From Blastomyces gilchristii SLH14081 (taxonomy: Eukaryota; Ascomycota; Eurotiomycetes; Onygenales; Ajellomycetaceae): a stretch of 64,000 nucleotides of DNA. The stretch lies in the NCBI RefSeq assembly GCF_000003855.2, contig NW_003101682.1, positions 249,178 to 313,177 of the forward strand, given 5' to 3'. Positions 21,598-32,189 of this stretch are shown here, piece by piece (within the stretch, counting starts at the first letter, position 1; every line of letters begins with the position of its first letter). Below the pieces are notes generated by a model. The model was not told the origin of the DNA. It worked only from the letters and a program-made list of their open reading frames with translations, and searched no databases. The position numbers were made by a program, and so were the translations under genes.

Positions 21598-22626
21598 GAC
21601 CGCGGGCTGACCTTGGTGGTATTCCTTTTCGTTAAACTCTCGAATCCGAAATCCGTATATAGAAGGGGGGGGGGCATGTTAGACAAGTTAGACAAGAGAG
21701 CGAGTTGCTAGCCTAGCAGGAGATTAAATTCCAACGTGCTTCAGAATTTACCGTACTTTAATTTGAAATCTCTCGCGAGCACAACCAGCCGAATCATACT
21801 GCATATAGGAAATGGCAGTTTTGTCTCCAAAATGTCTTACAGATGGGTGTAAAGTAACTCTCTGATATAAAATGAGTGCATGCCAGTCGTGTGGTTAGGG
21901 TGAGGTACGACACGGCAATTGGAGATGTTCCATTCTTATTGATATCTTGCTGCCCCATGTCCCATGAAGATTCCCTTGAGCAATCAATCTCTAGATAAAA
22001 CCACAGGGTAGAATCCCGATCTCTTCCTGCAGCCAAGTAAAATGCGCTGGCATGTTAAAGACAGCACTTTTTTCCCCCGTAGATGCCGAGCTTACGGTCA
22101 TTCGCTTGCTACACAGATACAAGGAGAACTGAACTGCTCCTTTAGCACCCGAAATCAACTGGACACCACCGGCATTTAACGAACTCGGGGATGCTCTCTT
22201 CTCGAAGTTCCCTAAGATCCAGTTCCATATATCTGGATGTGCCTTACGGGAAGGGTAATGAGTTGACTGCGGGGAAAAAGGGGTTCGTTCGTTGAGTTGA
22301 GCTGCGGAAAATACTTCTTTACTTGCTGGAATTCCCAGAAACGGTATTCTAATACCTAACTACATAAATCAGACACCGGCGGGCAATTACAAACAGGACG
22401 TCTCTGTTGGTTGAGGACAATGATGAGTATCCGTCGTATGTTTGAAATTTCGGGATTGATAAACACACTAACGTATGTAATAGAACAGTGCAAAAGCTTA
22501 ATTCCACATAATACTCATTATCATATGGATACACACCAATTAAGTTACACTAGTCCTAATGTAATTAGTTATTATAAGCTTCACCCCACAGATCTCTCAG
22601 GTGTATCCGGCCCCCCGGCCCGGGCC

Positions 22627-22770
22627 TACACAGTAGAGCCCCGGGTAAAGGGACCCCCCCAGGTATAGAGACCCCCCCAAGGGTATAGAGACCCCGGGTA
22701 AAGAGACCCCCCCAGGGTATAGAGACTCCGGGTTATACAGCGTAGAGAACCCCTGAGAATAGAGGGGATG
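22627..22770. repeat. Degenerate tandem repeats resembling a pogo-like transposon end
   Basis: Repeated units of the form GGTATAGAGACCCCCC and CCCGGGTAAAGGGACC follow one another, and the tract opens with CACAGTAGAGCCCCGG, which resembles CAGTAGAxCC termini of pogo/Tigger-like elements. No transposase frame is nearby, and no matching inverted terminus was found. Best read as a decayed terminus or a short non-autonomous element. Confidence 0.4.
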
Positions 22771-23580
22771 GAGCCCTCCCATGATGTGGGGGTCACTATT
22801 TCATACAATCTCCAATGAGGAGGAGATCTTGATGACTTTGTTGCAGCACAATCTCAACATCAACAGGACTAACCAACTATGTAACTAGTAGTTAGTTAGT
22901 GACTCGCTGAGTAACTAGTTAAGTACGGACGGTACGGAGCAAATGTTACAGATTATTAGACATGGCAAGGGATTAGTGAGGGCCGCGTGGAGCGGTATGA
23001 TAACTACGGTAGAGAAATGAAATAATAATAATAATAATAATGAGGGAAGACGGGACAACAGGACACATATACAGGTAACTATGGTATGATAATATGAGCA
23101 CGGAGTAAGTACTGTACATGTGTGGGTGGTGGATGTGCAGTATATATATATATAAAATAAAAAGGGAATTATATAATATCTTGAAGGAAGAGAAGCATCT
23201 AAATATCTAATGAAGAGAATAAAATAACTGAAGAGATCTCTGAAGATTGATTTTGTTTTGTTTGTGTTTTTTTTTTTACATTTTCTGCTGTTTTTGTGAT
23301 TGTTTTTCTTTTTTTTCTTTTTTGGCTGTCGAATCAACACCTCAACTTCTTCTCCCTTCTCTTCTTCTTCTTCCCTCTCTCTCCATTCTCCACTCTCCAT
23401 TCTCTCTCTCTTCTCTCCTATCTCCTGCTGCTATATAATCCGTATATCCCATCCCGCCGACCAATCGGGCCCTGCGATGTGTCTCACCACCCGCCCTCCT
23501 CCACCCACCCGCCGCCCATCTAGCTCATCCTCGTCGTCTCCTGTCTCGCCCTTAGCTTCTGGGCACAATCGCCCCCAATC

Positions 23581-23607
23581 GCCTCAATCGCCTCAATCGC
23601 CTCAATC
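23581..23607. repeat. 9-bp tandem repeat, 3 copies
   Basis: The unit GCCTCAATC occurs three times head to tail in the pyrimidine-rich leader upstream of the mannosyltransferase gene. Confidence 0.85.
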
Positions 23608-24379
23608 AATCCAGGATTGATATTTCAAACTTCAGACAAATCTCAGTCGCTACAGATTCTCCCTTGGCCGCCATTGCTACCATCGATCACCAGACTTCTT
23701 CCCCTTCCTCTCTCACTTATACCAAGTATCCTTTTACTCACCTCTCGCCTCCTGAACTCCTCTTCCGCTGTGCCTTTTTTCTCCCTTCGGCCCGCTAAAA
23801 CTCTTATCCCTCCTATTCATGTTTTTGTCAATCAAGAGACTTCGAACCCACCAAAGAAAAACTCGCAAGATATTCAAAGTATAGCTCCTTCGCCGCAAAC
23901 ATAGTCATGCACATACACTATACATAATCTATTAATAAGACATATACGCATACATACGGACCTGCATACACACAAAGACGCAACAGGAGATTCTGTGGAA
24001 GCGCGGCCACCGAGGCGGGCAATAAAGACACATACACACACACATATATATATTCTTACATACATCTCCCTGTTCGTGGGTTGAAAGGGAGAGAATTCCG
24101 CCCTCTCCCATTCTTCCTGCTCCCCCGTATTCGCCCTTCATCCTGGCTTCAAAATCTTCGAGGGATAGCCGCTCTCCCGGTCCGCACCACCGAAGACGCT
24201 CCTCTGTCCGCATCACCTCCTCCGTAAAACACCTCCAATCCTCCTCCAAGCGGGCTCAGGCGGCAGCATCAGCAGTAGCAACAGCAGCAACCACCTCCTC
24301 CCTTTCGCCTAGCTCAGGCTCCCTCCCCTCCATCGCCTCCCTCCCGTCAGGCACCCTTCCATATCCGGGCCAGTCGTCC

Positions 24380-26050
24380 ATGTCCCTCTCGAGATCACCC
24401 TCCCCCCGTCGTGGCGGAGGATGGTCCAGCCCCGGCTTAACCATCGGCGCCGGCAGTTCTAGAGGCTCCAGTCCGCGAAGGGGATTCAACGACATAGCAA
24501 ACAGTAGCACAAGCAGCGGGAATGGGGCTTTCTATCCAAACGGTTCACCAATCGCTGGCTCGGGTCCTGGCAACGGTGCGGTGACCTGGGCTTCCGCAAA
24601 GGCGAAAAGTGACCGCATAGTCGGCTACCCTTCCTTTTCCACGCGAAACAATGGCTTCTTTTCGAGACAGCGACGGAAAATCTCCGCAAGCCTACCGCGC
24701 TTCCGTGTTAATTCCATGCTGGATTACAGTGAGAAGGAAAAGCTGGGTCGCGGGCGATGGCTGCCACGAGGGCTAGGCGACATGCCCATGCGCGCTCGTA
24801 TCAAAACTCTTCTAGGCAGCTTGATTCGGCGGAAAAGGTTCAGATACTTGCTCCTCCTGCTACTAACTTTTCTCTTTTGGCTGTTCTTCTCAACTCGTGA
24901 GTAACCCTCGTGGTTTAAATTTTTTTAAATTTTTTTCCCCCATATATATAGCTCGTATATGTTAAATAAAAAAAAGGAAAACCCCCCACTAACATTTGAC
25001 AGGCATTATACAATCATACCGCGCATCCTCGATAGGTGGGGGTAAGAAAATCGTGATGCTCGTGGGCTCGAATATCGGCGGAGGAGTCATGGAATGGAAA
25101 GGCGCTCGTGAATGGGCAATTGAACGGGATAGTTTGAAAAACAAGAGGAAATACGTCCAGCGCTGGGGCTACGAACTGGAAATCGTCAATATGGTTACGA
25201 AGAAACGATACGCACACGAATGGCGCGAAGGGTGGGAAAAAGTCGATGCGATCCGCCAGGCTTTACAACGATATCCCGATGCAGAGTGGTACGTACATGT
25301 TCAATACAGAATATTATATGGCCAACAAAAAAAAAAAAAAAAAAAAAAAAAGCCAAAACTAACAAATACATCCCTCCATCCAGGTTCTGGTGGCTAGACC
25401 TCCACACCTACATCATGGAACCGACCTACTCCCTCCAATCGCACGTCCTCAACCACCTCGAATCCAAAGCCTACCGTGACATCAACGTCTTCAATCCGCT
25501 CAACATCACCCACCCCCCCACCGCGCCCTACCTCGATCCCATCTCCCTCTCCCGGACGGGCGACGACAAAACCTCCTCCATAAACATGATCCTCACCCAG
25601 GACTGCTCCGGCTTCAACCTGGGCTCCTTTGTCCTCCGACGCAGCACCTGGACCGAGCGCCTGCTGGACATGTGGTGGGACCCCGTGCTGTACGAGCAGA
25701 AGCACATGGCCTGGGAGCACAAGGAGCAGGACAGCCTAGAACACTTGTACATCAACCACCCGTGGGTGCGGCCGCACGTCGCCTTTATGCCGCAGCGGCG
25801 CATGAACTCATTCCCGCCGGGCGCGTGCGGGGATGGCACGGATAGGCGCTTCCACTACCTGCGCAAGGAGAGGGATTTCATCGTCAACATGGCCGGCTGC
25901 CAGTGGGGACGGGACTGCTGGGGAGAGATGTATTATTATCGCCAGCTGGGGTACTTCCTGAATCGGACGTGGTGGGAGCGGTTTAAGGAAGGCTTGGCGG
26001 ACATCTTTTTCAAAATGATTGGGAGGCCGCTGAAGAGGCAGTTCACATAA
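24380..26050 (+). CDS. mnn10: Golgi alpha-1,6-mannosyltransferase, GT34 family (Mnn10-like), 3 exons
   Basis: Type II Golgi glycosyltransferase predicted to extend the alpha-1,6-mannan backbone of N-glycans. Exons 24380-24896, 25003-25288 and 25384-26050; 489 residues. Ser/Arg/Pro-rich cytosolic N-terminus, one membrane segment at about 153-172 (YLLLLLLTFLFWLFF), then the GT34 domain: KIVMLVGSNIGGG, RYPDAEWFWWLDLHTYIMEP (formed across intron 2), NLGSFVLRR, SLEHLY and FIVNMAGCQWGRDCW. Introns are 106 and 95 nt; the second contains 25 consecutive A. The phases fit exactly. The start MSLSRSPSP is the first ATG of the frame, but in a weak context, and coding-like sequence without ATG continues upstream, so the true N-terminus may be longer. 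Confidence 0.88.
25327..25351. repeat. Poly-A tract inside an intron
   Basis: 25 consecutive A within intron 2 of the mannosyltransferase gene. Confidence 0.95.
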
Positions 26051-26407
26051 ATTTACCTGTTTTTATCTTTTATGTTTCTTATTTTCTATCTTTTTTTTGT
26101 TTTCTCATTCTGTTTATCGATTATCCTGGTGATATTCCTTTGGATTTTTCTTGTTATTTTTCTTTCTTTTCTTTTCTTTTTTCTTTTTTCTTTTTTTTTT
26201 TAAATATATATAAATTTCTTTACCTTTTCTTGTTCTTTCTTCATTTCTCTCTTTTCGTCTGATCAGGATAGGATACACTTTCTTGCTTTCTCTCTTTTCG
26301 TCTGATCAGGATACACTTTCTTGCTTTCTGCTTTCAACTTGTGCCATGATTTTTAATGTTCTCTTCTCCCTTCAAAACTTCAAAACTCTACATTGCATGA
26401 GAGCGCA

Positions 26408-26471
<64 letters not shown>

Positions 26472-27178
26472 TCATTATTTGTAATTTCCCACTTTCCTTA
26501 TCCATCTCCACCCCTTTTATTTCCCCATATTCTTTTATTTTTCTTGTATTGTACATTACATGAACATGTACAATTGCGCCGGTTGTTTCTTTATTCTTCC
26601 GGCTTCCCTTCGCATCCCTGCACTAAGCCTGCTCTACGGAGTAGACATGCATGTATTCTAGCGACCTGGACATTTACATTTCATGCATTATGTTTTCTAC
26701 TGTCATCCCAAAATATTTTATTTTTATTTTATTTTCATTTCTTCATTTTGTTACATATACCTCCTTGTTGAACTGGCTGACATCTCTGCATGGTGGATGT
26801 TGATATGTGTGCTTCCATATATTATGGTCATACACATACCATACATGGATATAAACACAGATAAAATATAGCAATTCAGACTGTATATTTTGAAACTGTT
26901 ACTTCAGCTTCTAATTTCAATAAACAACAGCAGATTCATGCTGTATTCTTTGCCGTATCGCCATAGCTCTCTCACAAACATCGAAAGTTCATAGATCACG
27001 TGATCACTCTCATTCTGCCGCTCATCCAATAAGCAGCAACATCCAAACCTCACATTAGGCAATTGAATACCCCAATTCAATATCAGCACGCTCCAACCAG
27101 ACCAATTGCTTTCCATTTACCTACCCCAGACCCATAGTCACCCGGAGAACAACAGACACCAGAGGAGCAACAACAAAC
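26051..27178. other. Intergenic, AT-rich with CT/poly-T tract
   Basis: Strongly T-rich downstream of the mannosyltransferase gene, with a duplicated stretch around 26255-26330 (TTTCGTCTGATCAGGAT appears twice), a CT run and 41 T at 26430-26470, and TACGGAGTA at 26635-26643. The last few hundred bases hold the promoter of the complex I subunit gene. Confidence 0.5.
26408..26470. repeat. CT dinucleotide run followed by poly-T (41 nt)
   Basis: About ten CT repeats pass directly into 41 T residues. Confidence 0.95.
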
Positions 27179-27629
27179 ATGCCCACCCCGGAATCCGCCG
27201 CCTTCCTCGCCAAAAAGCCCACCGTAGCCCCCAGCTACGACGGCGTCGACTTCGAGGACACCGCCGCGCTACACAATGTGCGTGACGCCATCATCCGCGA
27301 GCAATGGGTGCGCAGCATGATGGCGCGGCTGGTCGGTGAGGAGCTGGGGAAATGCTACAGACGGGAAGGGGTGAATCATTTCGAGAAGTGTGGGGTGTTA
27401 AGAGGTGGGTGGTTTCTCTCCTATGTGTTTCCGTGCTTTATATATAATTTTATTTTTATGTTTGATTTCCCTTGGGGGGATTATATTGTGTGTTTGGTGC
27501 TAATTTCTAAACCGTGCGGTGCGGTATGGTGCGGTGGTAGATCGGTATTTCGAACTGTTGAAGGAAGCGAAGATCAAGGGATATTTGTTCCAGGAGAAGA
27601 ATTACGTTTCGAAACCGGCGTCGTCGTGA
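27179..27629 (+). CDS. NADH:ubiquinone oxidoreductase (complex I) subunit, NDUFB10/PDSW family, 2 exons
   Basis: Accessory subunit of the mitochondrial complex I membrane arm. Exons 27179-27404 and 27541-27629, GT-AG intron of 136 nt, 104 residues. It opens MPTPESAAFLAKKPTV and contains IIREQWVRSMM, a C-x11-C pair (CYRREGVNHFEKC) typical of proteins oxidised on entry to the intermembrane space, and KGYLFQEKNY, as in the ~12 kDa Neurospora subunit. The splice restores LRDRYFELLKEAK. There is no N-terminal presequence, as usual for this subunit. The length equals that expected of the family. Confidence 0.9.
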
Positions 27630-28348
27630 GAGTGTGTTTGGGTGTGGGGGATGTAAAGTTGCTGCCGGCGGAGTCGAGGCCGGAGAGTGAGAGCGGTAAT
27701 ATGAGCTGCGGGGAGCAACGATGTGTGCGACGGCGGTGTGGTGGAAGCTTGAGCGTTGGCCAAATGGACGGAAGCCGGATTCTATCAGACGACGGATGAT
27801 TACCTGCCTTGCACGCGAATTGGAAATGACAAGCGGTGGTGGGATCGGATTACATGGGATACAGGCACTGTCCTGGCCTCATTTGTTTCGTTGGACCAGG
27901 AGCACCTCGGTCTTGAGCGGAGGTATCACTTCGTGCCCCAATGGCGCCCTGCGCTCGAAACTCCTCTCACCTGGGTATCGGTCCTCAATTGCGACTTTTC
28001 GACCTTCTTCTAGCCGGGTCTTATACAAAATTTCGTTGCGCGCAGTTAGTTACCTCTGGTGGCGTTGCTTTCCCAGCAGCCCTAGATTATCTTTGCTCTC
28101 CCCTGTCGATGCCAGTTCGGATGAGCAGAGATATGTGCTGATAAACATGAAAAAGAAAATATCTGTGTACTGTATATATAATAGATTTAAAAGGGAAAAA
28201 AACGTTAAAACTTATATAGAAGTCATTATTATCATGTCATCTTCAATTGAGTCATAAACATTCCTCTCCGCTTGGAAAAGATATAGGGACTACATATAAG
28301 TGAGTCCATCAGCCAAATGGCTTACAGCAAACCCCGACAGAGTATATA
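27630..28348. other. Convergent 3' spacer
   Basis: Lies between the complex I subunit gene and palC, which converge. Open frames here have no recognisable family, and I see no structured element. Confidence 0.5.
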
Positions 28349-30022
28349 CTAGAAATATCCCCTCTCAGACACTTCCCTGTCATCAACTTCTTCATCGCTG
28401 CTACACGCCACATCGAAGGACTCATTGGTTTCTGGTGGCGCACGCATGCCTACTAGTTGTTCCGCATCGAGTTGCGGCGGGCTATATGCTGCAGGAGTGG
28501 AGTGGATGTCTCTACCTGAGGGTAGGTTTGCTAGGTACGATGATGACGAGGGGATGAGCTGGGTATTTATCTGTATCCGGCCGGTTAGCAGTTCGCAACA
28601 AATTTCTCTCTCCCCCAGGTGCTAGTATAGACATACCGTATCATTTATCTTCACCCACTTCGCCTCAAGCATATCCAGCACCCTCCCTTCCTCCTCCCTT
28701 CCAGCATCGTCCCCCCAGTCCATTTCCGCCTCGCGCTTCAGCTCCTCCCCCCTCGACGACGACGCCGCTTCCTTCTCAATTTTCCTCTCCTCCCTCCGCT
28801 CCGACCACCCCCTCTTCAATTTCGAGAATCTCGCACCAAACCCCCCCTTCCCCGTCCCTATCGCATCCCCTTCCAACGTCCCCCGAAACCCCAATACTCC
28901 CCTCCCAGCCCTCAGCCAGGCAATGCCCTCTCCCGTCTTCCCAGCCATCTCCGCATCGATGCCAAAAAACCTACAAGCCTTCGCACGACACACCCGCGCC
29001 AAACTGCGCATGTAATTGAGCAAATCCTCGTCAACCTTGGAGTCGTTCCCTTGGCCACCGACAGCACCGGCGCTCGAGAGAGCCTGCTCCGCATACTCGG
29101 CTGCGCGCACGCACAGGCGTGCAAAAAGCAACGTACGCACTTTCGGGATATCGGGCGGTTTGACCATCCATTCCGTGTCGAGAGAGTTTCGCGCCTGGAT
29201 ACAGGCAAAGAGGTAGGCGTCGTCCTTGATGACGGCAAGCAGCGTGGCTTCCGCGAGGGCTAGGGTTGCGAGGGCTGATTGTGTGGACGGGTCGAGGTCT
29301 GGAATGGGAATTGACGAGGTGTCTGGTCCGGCTGGCGAACTAGGTGTGGATGTAGATGTAGCTGTAGTTGAATGTTTATGGAACTTGGAAGTCTGCGGGG
29401 GAAGAGTTGTAGCCGCGCACAGGCCCGAGAGCGAAGACGAGGAAGCCAGAAACGTATGTACACTGCTGGCCTGCAGTATATATTTGGTCGCCGTTTGCAC
29501 AGCCGCCGTCTTCATTTCTGGCGTAGGCGTTTTGTTCGCATAGAGCGTTTTCAAATATCTAGCCCGCCCAAGGTTGGCCAGGACATACCCCAGCGTCGCT
29601 AGCACGAAGGCAATTTCAAAGTCCAGTCCGCGGCCACGGACGCGAGAAGATCGACCCAGTCCCACTTCACCGCGTCGCAGACGGAGCAGCGAAGAATCTG
29701 ACGAGAGCGTGGTGCGCCATTCGACCTCGATCTCAGAACGGAGGTGGATCTCGATATGCTCTGTGCCGTGTGGGGTAGGGTCGGAGCTGAGGCTGTGCGA
29801 GAGGGCGAAGAGGAAGGGGATGTAGTCATTTAGAGCGGTGAGGATAAGCTGTAGGTGGTCTGATTGCTGAGCAGGGGAAAGGCGCTTGTGCTTCTTGAGG
29901 GCGAGGCGGAGGGCATGGCGGGCCGTGGAAGCGGACTGGGGGAGGGAGGGGTGGGTGGGGGAGGAGAGATAGGACTGAAAGGATAGGTGGGAGGTGGTGG
30001 GGAGGGTAAACGAGAACACCAT
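28349..30022 (-). CDS. palC: pH-response regulator PalC, BRO1-domain protein, 2 exons
   Basis: Component of the fungal ambient-pH (Pal/Rim) pathway that links the plasma-membrane sensor complex to ESCRT-III so that the transcription factor PacC is processed at alkaline pH. Exons 30022-28637 and 28570-28349, GT-AG intron of 66 nt, 535 residues. Residues 1 to about 450 form an alpha-helical BRO1-like domain with FEIAFVLATLGYVLANLGRA, the LAEATLLAVIKDDAY helix and a Lys/Arg-rich linker. The C-terminus after the splice (INTQLIPS, LPSGRDIH, PPQLDAEQL, MRAPPE) is short, Pro-rich and acidic, as in PalC proteins. The length fits (about 500). Low-complexity Ser/Thr insert near residues 215-240. Confidence 0.9.
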
Positions 30023-30881
30023 GGCTATTGGTGTTAGGTGAGCGATGGTATTGGTTTATTAAAAACGAGCTGTAGAGTTATTCTGCTCATGGGTGTGGTG
30101 TGGTTATTATGTAGATGAAAGGGGGTTGGTTCAGATTGGAGATGTTTATCTACTCACTCCCCACAACGAAATCATACTTCTATGTCCTAATGCAAGAGCC
30201 ACAAAATAGTACTGGAAAGAGCCACGTATAAATATCAACGATTGATTTCCTGAGACATACAGACGGGAGAGATCCCGTATATTTATATACAACTATGTCT
30301 CGCTGTTTCAATGCTGGTAGTTGAATGGTCCCTTCTCCTCAACAAGTCCATTTCGCCATCTCTGGTATCCTTCCCTGTAGCAGCATGTCGCTAACTGTTG
30401 GGGAATATGGCTCTGTATAGAGTTCCCTACGACTTCATTGGTTCCGTTCCACCAACTTATCGCCACACAACCCTCTCTCCGTTTGCTATTGGATATGTAG
30501 AACATCGCTGAAGGGCTCCAGGTAATTTAGAAGCCGTCATGTTTCCTATCTCGATAATTTGTCGCGTGAGAAGAATTTTGTAATCGATTGTTCTGTCGCA
30601 GTTCCTCCGCCCCCCACTATTTCGTTCAAGCAGCTCGAATCTTGATGGAGATTCCAATATATCCAATAACCATGTTCCGTCCGAGTTGGCATGAGACTTT
30701 GCCTCATTCACGTTGACTGAGTGTCGTTTTGGGGCTTGTGAGTTACTGCTTGAAACAGTCCGCCTTGTCTAGGATAGCGCCACGATGGCAGGAGGTTCGT
30801 TCATACGAGTACTCAAGATGCTGCGTAGGTAAATATGGATAATATGTATTAAGATCTTCCCGATCGATATATAGGAGACGT
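30023..30881. other. Intergenic spacer, palC promoter and TAF3 3' end
   Basis: Both flanking genes are on the minus strand. No repeat or recognised site beyond AT-rich sequence. Confidence 0.5.
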
Positions 30882-31631
30882 TCATATTTCCATCTCCACC
30901 ACATCGGACAGACTGCTAGGGACACTGCTCATGACGGACGAAGCAGCTTCGGTGCTCGCTTCTCTCGATCGGATCTGCATCCCCCAAGCTTTTATACTTT
31001 GGGCTCCGCCCTCTATCACAATGGGATGCACCTCTCCGCTTTTTCCGAGGACAGTACCTTGATACCGCGATTCCTCGCCGGTTTTGCTATGCTTTTTCTT
31101 CAGCGCTATGATGGCCACATGTGTCAGCTTGAAAATCAGCTCGAAAAATGCAAACAGAAAGGGGTCATATGCTCTTGTTTCAAAACATAAACACTTTTCA
31201 CTAGACGTACCCGTGAGGTAATCCTCCTTCTCGAGCGTGTCTTCATCCACTACATCCCCTTCACTGGGAATGAACCCAGCTACCCGTCTAATTTCCTTAT
31301 TGACTGGTCCCGAAAACCAGGCCATAAACGCCTCGAGTCCGCGCATATCCTCTTCACCCCTTAGCACCTCCTCCGAGAGAGACATCTGGGGTTTCAGGGC
31401 ACCTGCATCCCGCAGCGCCATAATGACGTCGTGGAGGTTTGGGATAGGGATCTCATCGTGGCTATTGTTGGCATGGTCGCTGGTGAAGGAGGCAAGGAGG
31501 ATCAGATAGCGAGCGGTCAGGTCGGTGAGTGTGTCAACGACCGCGGGACTGGCCGAATGGAAGCCTGCAGCACGAAGAATTTGGATAACTGGGGGACGTA
31601 GTAAGGTGTGGTAAAGATTGGGCGCCGACAT
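30882..31631 (-). CDS. TAF3: TFIID subunit TAF3 (bromodomain-associated histone fold), 2 exons
   Basis: Subunit of general transcription factor TFIID; its histone fold pairs with TAF10 in known complexes. Exons 31631-31211 and 31105-30882, GT-AG intron of 105 nt, 214 residues. The bromodomain-associated histone fold covers about 1-85: MSAPNLYHTLLRPPVIQIL, GFHSASPAVVDTLTDLTARY and IPNLHDVIMALRDAGAL. The splice restores DYLTALKKKHSKTGEES, a typical fungal TAF3 segment, followed by YQGTVLGK. There is no PHD finger, as in other fungal TAF3 proteins and unlike animal TAF3. The intron is stop-free and a multiple of three, so retention would insert 35 residues. The gene is head to head with TAF7. 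TAF8 has a similar fold and is the main alternative. Confidence 0.82.
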   Translation of the reverse strand: MSAPNLYHTLLRPPVIQILRAAGFHSASPAVVDTLTDLTARYLILLASFTSDHANNSHDEIPIPNLHDVIMALRDAGALKPQMSLSEEVLRGEEDMRGLEAFMAWFSGPVNKEIRRVAGFIPSEGDVVDEDTLEKEDYLTGTSSEKCLCFETRAYDPFLFAFFELIFKLTHVAIIALKKKHSKTGEESRYQGTVLGKSGEVHPIVIEGGAQSIKAWGMQIRSREASTEAASSVMSSVPSSLSDVVEMEI

Positions 31632-32189
31632 CTTCTGCCATAGAATACCTAAGTATCTGCTGCGACTCCACAGATTTGGAAGCAGACAGAGCTGGGGATG
31701 CGGAGTGTCTGGAGGTCAAAGCTGGGACTTGACATCGAATGCAGAGTCGCACATTCACATTCGCATTCACTTTGGCATTCGCATTCACGTTCACCTCAAG
31801 CTCCTAGTATATCACTCTCCCCAGAAATAGCGACAACAGCACCGCATCTACTATTGAACAAATGATTGTTGACTGTTGATTGTTAGCTATCGGTATGGCC
31901 GGGCCTGGATGACTCAGCAAGGGTAACTATCCGCTAAGCTCAATTAGGCAAGAGAGCGCAACCTCAGCTCCAGCTCCAAGCGGGATAGATAGCTAACTGC
32001 AGTTTTAACAACCCATCGACAGCAATATAGGACAACGTTCCATAGTCTCCCTCTTTTGCTGCTCTCAGGCAGATTTCCATTTATTGTTATATACTCAATA
32101 AGTTCCTCTACGGCAAACTTCACTCTATACTACGATTATAAATTATTAAGCCCCTTTGCGATGCGCAGGAGGGCTTAGGGTCCATCGCC
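31632..32189. promoter_or_regulatory. Bidirectional promoter between TAF3 and TAF7
   Basis: 558 bp separate the start codons of two divergently transcribed TFIID subunit genes. At 31750-31795 there is a run of imperfect 6-bp units of the form CATTCR (ATTCAC, ATTCGC and variants, interrupted by TTTGG). Confidence 0.6.

Larger units (their letters stand above)
21598..24379. other. Intergenic region and probable long leader of the mannosyltransferase gene
   Basis: Contains degenerate tandem repeats resembling a transposon end (22627-22770), one TAACTAGTTA (22912-22921), an ATA run (about 23021-23042), an AT run (about 23138-23154) and a 9-bp tandem repeat (23581-23607). From about 23330 to 24380 the plus strand is pyrimidine-rich. 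From about 24030 the frame of the following gene is open with Ser/Arg/Pro-rich coding-like sequence but has no ATG, so an extra 5' exon is possible. Confidence 0.5.
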
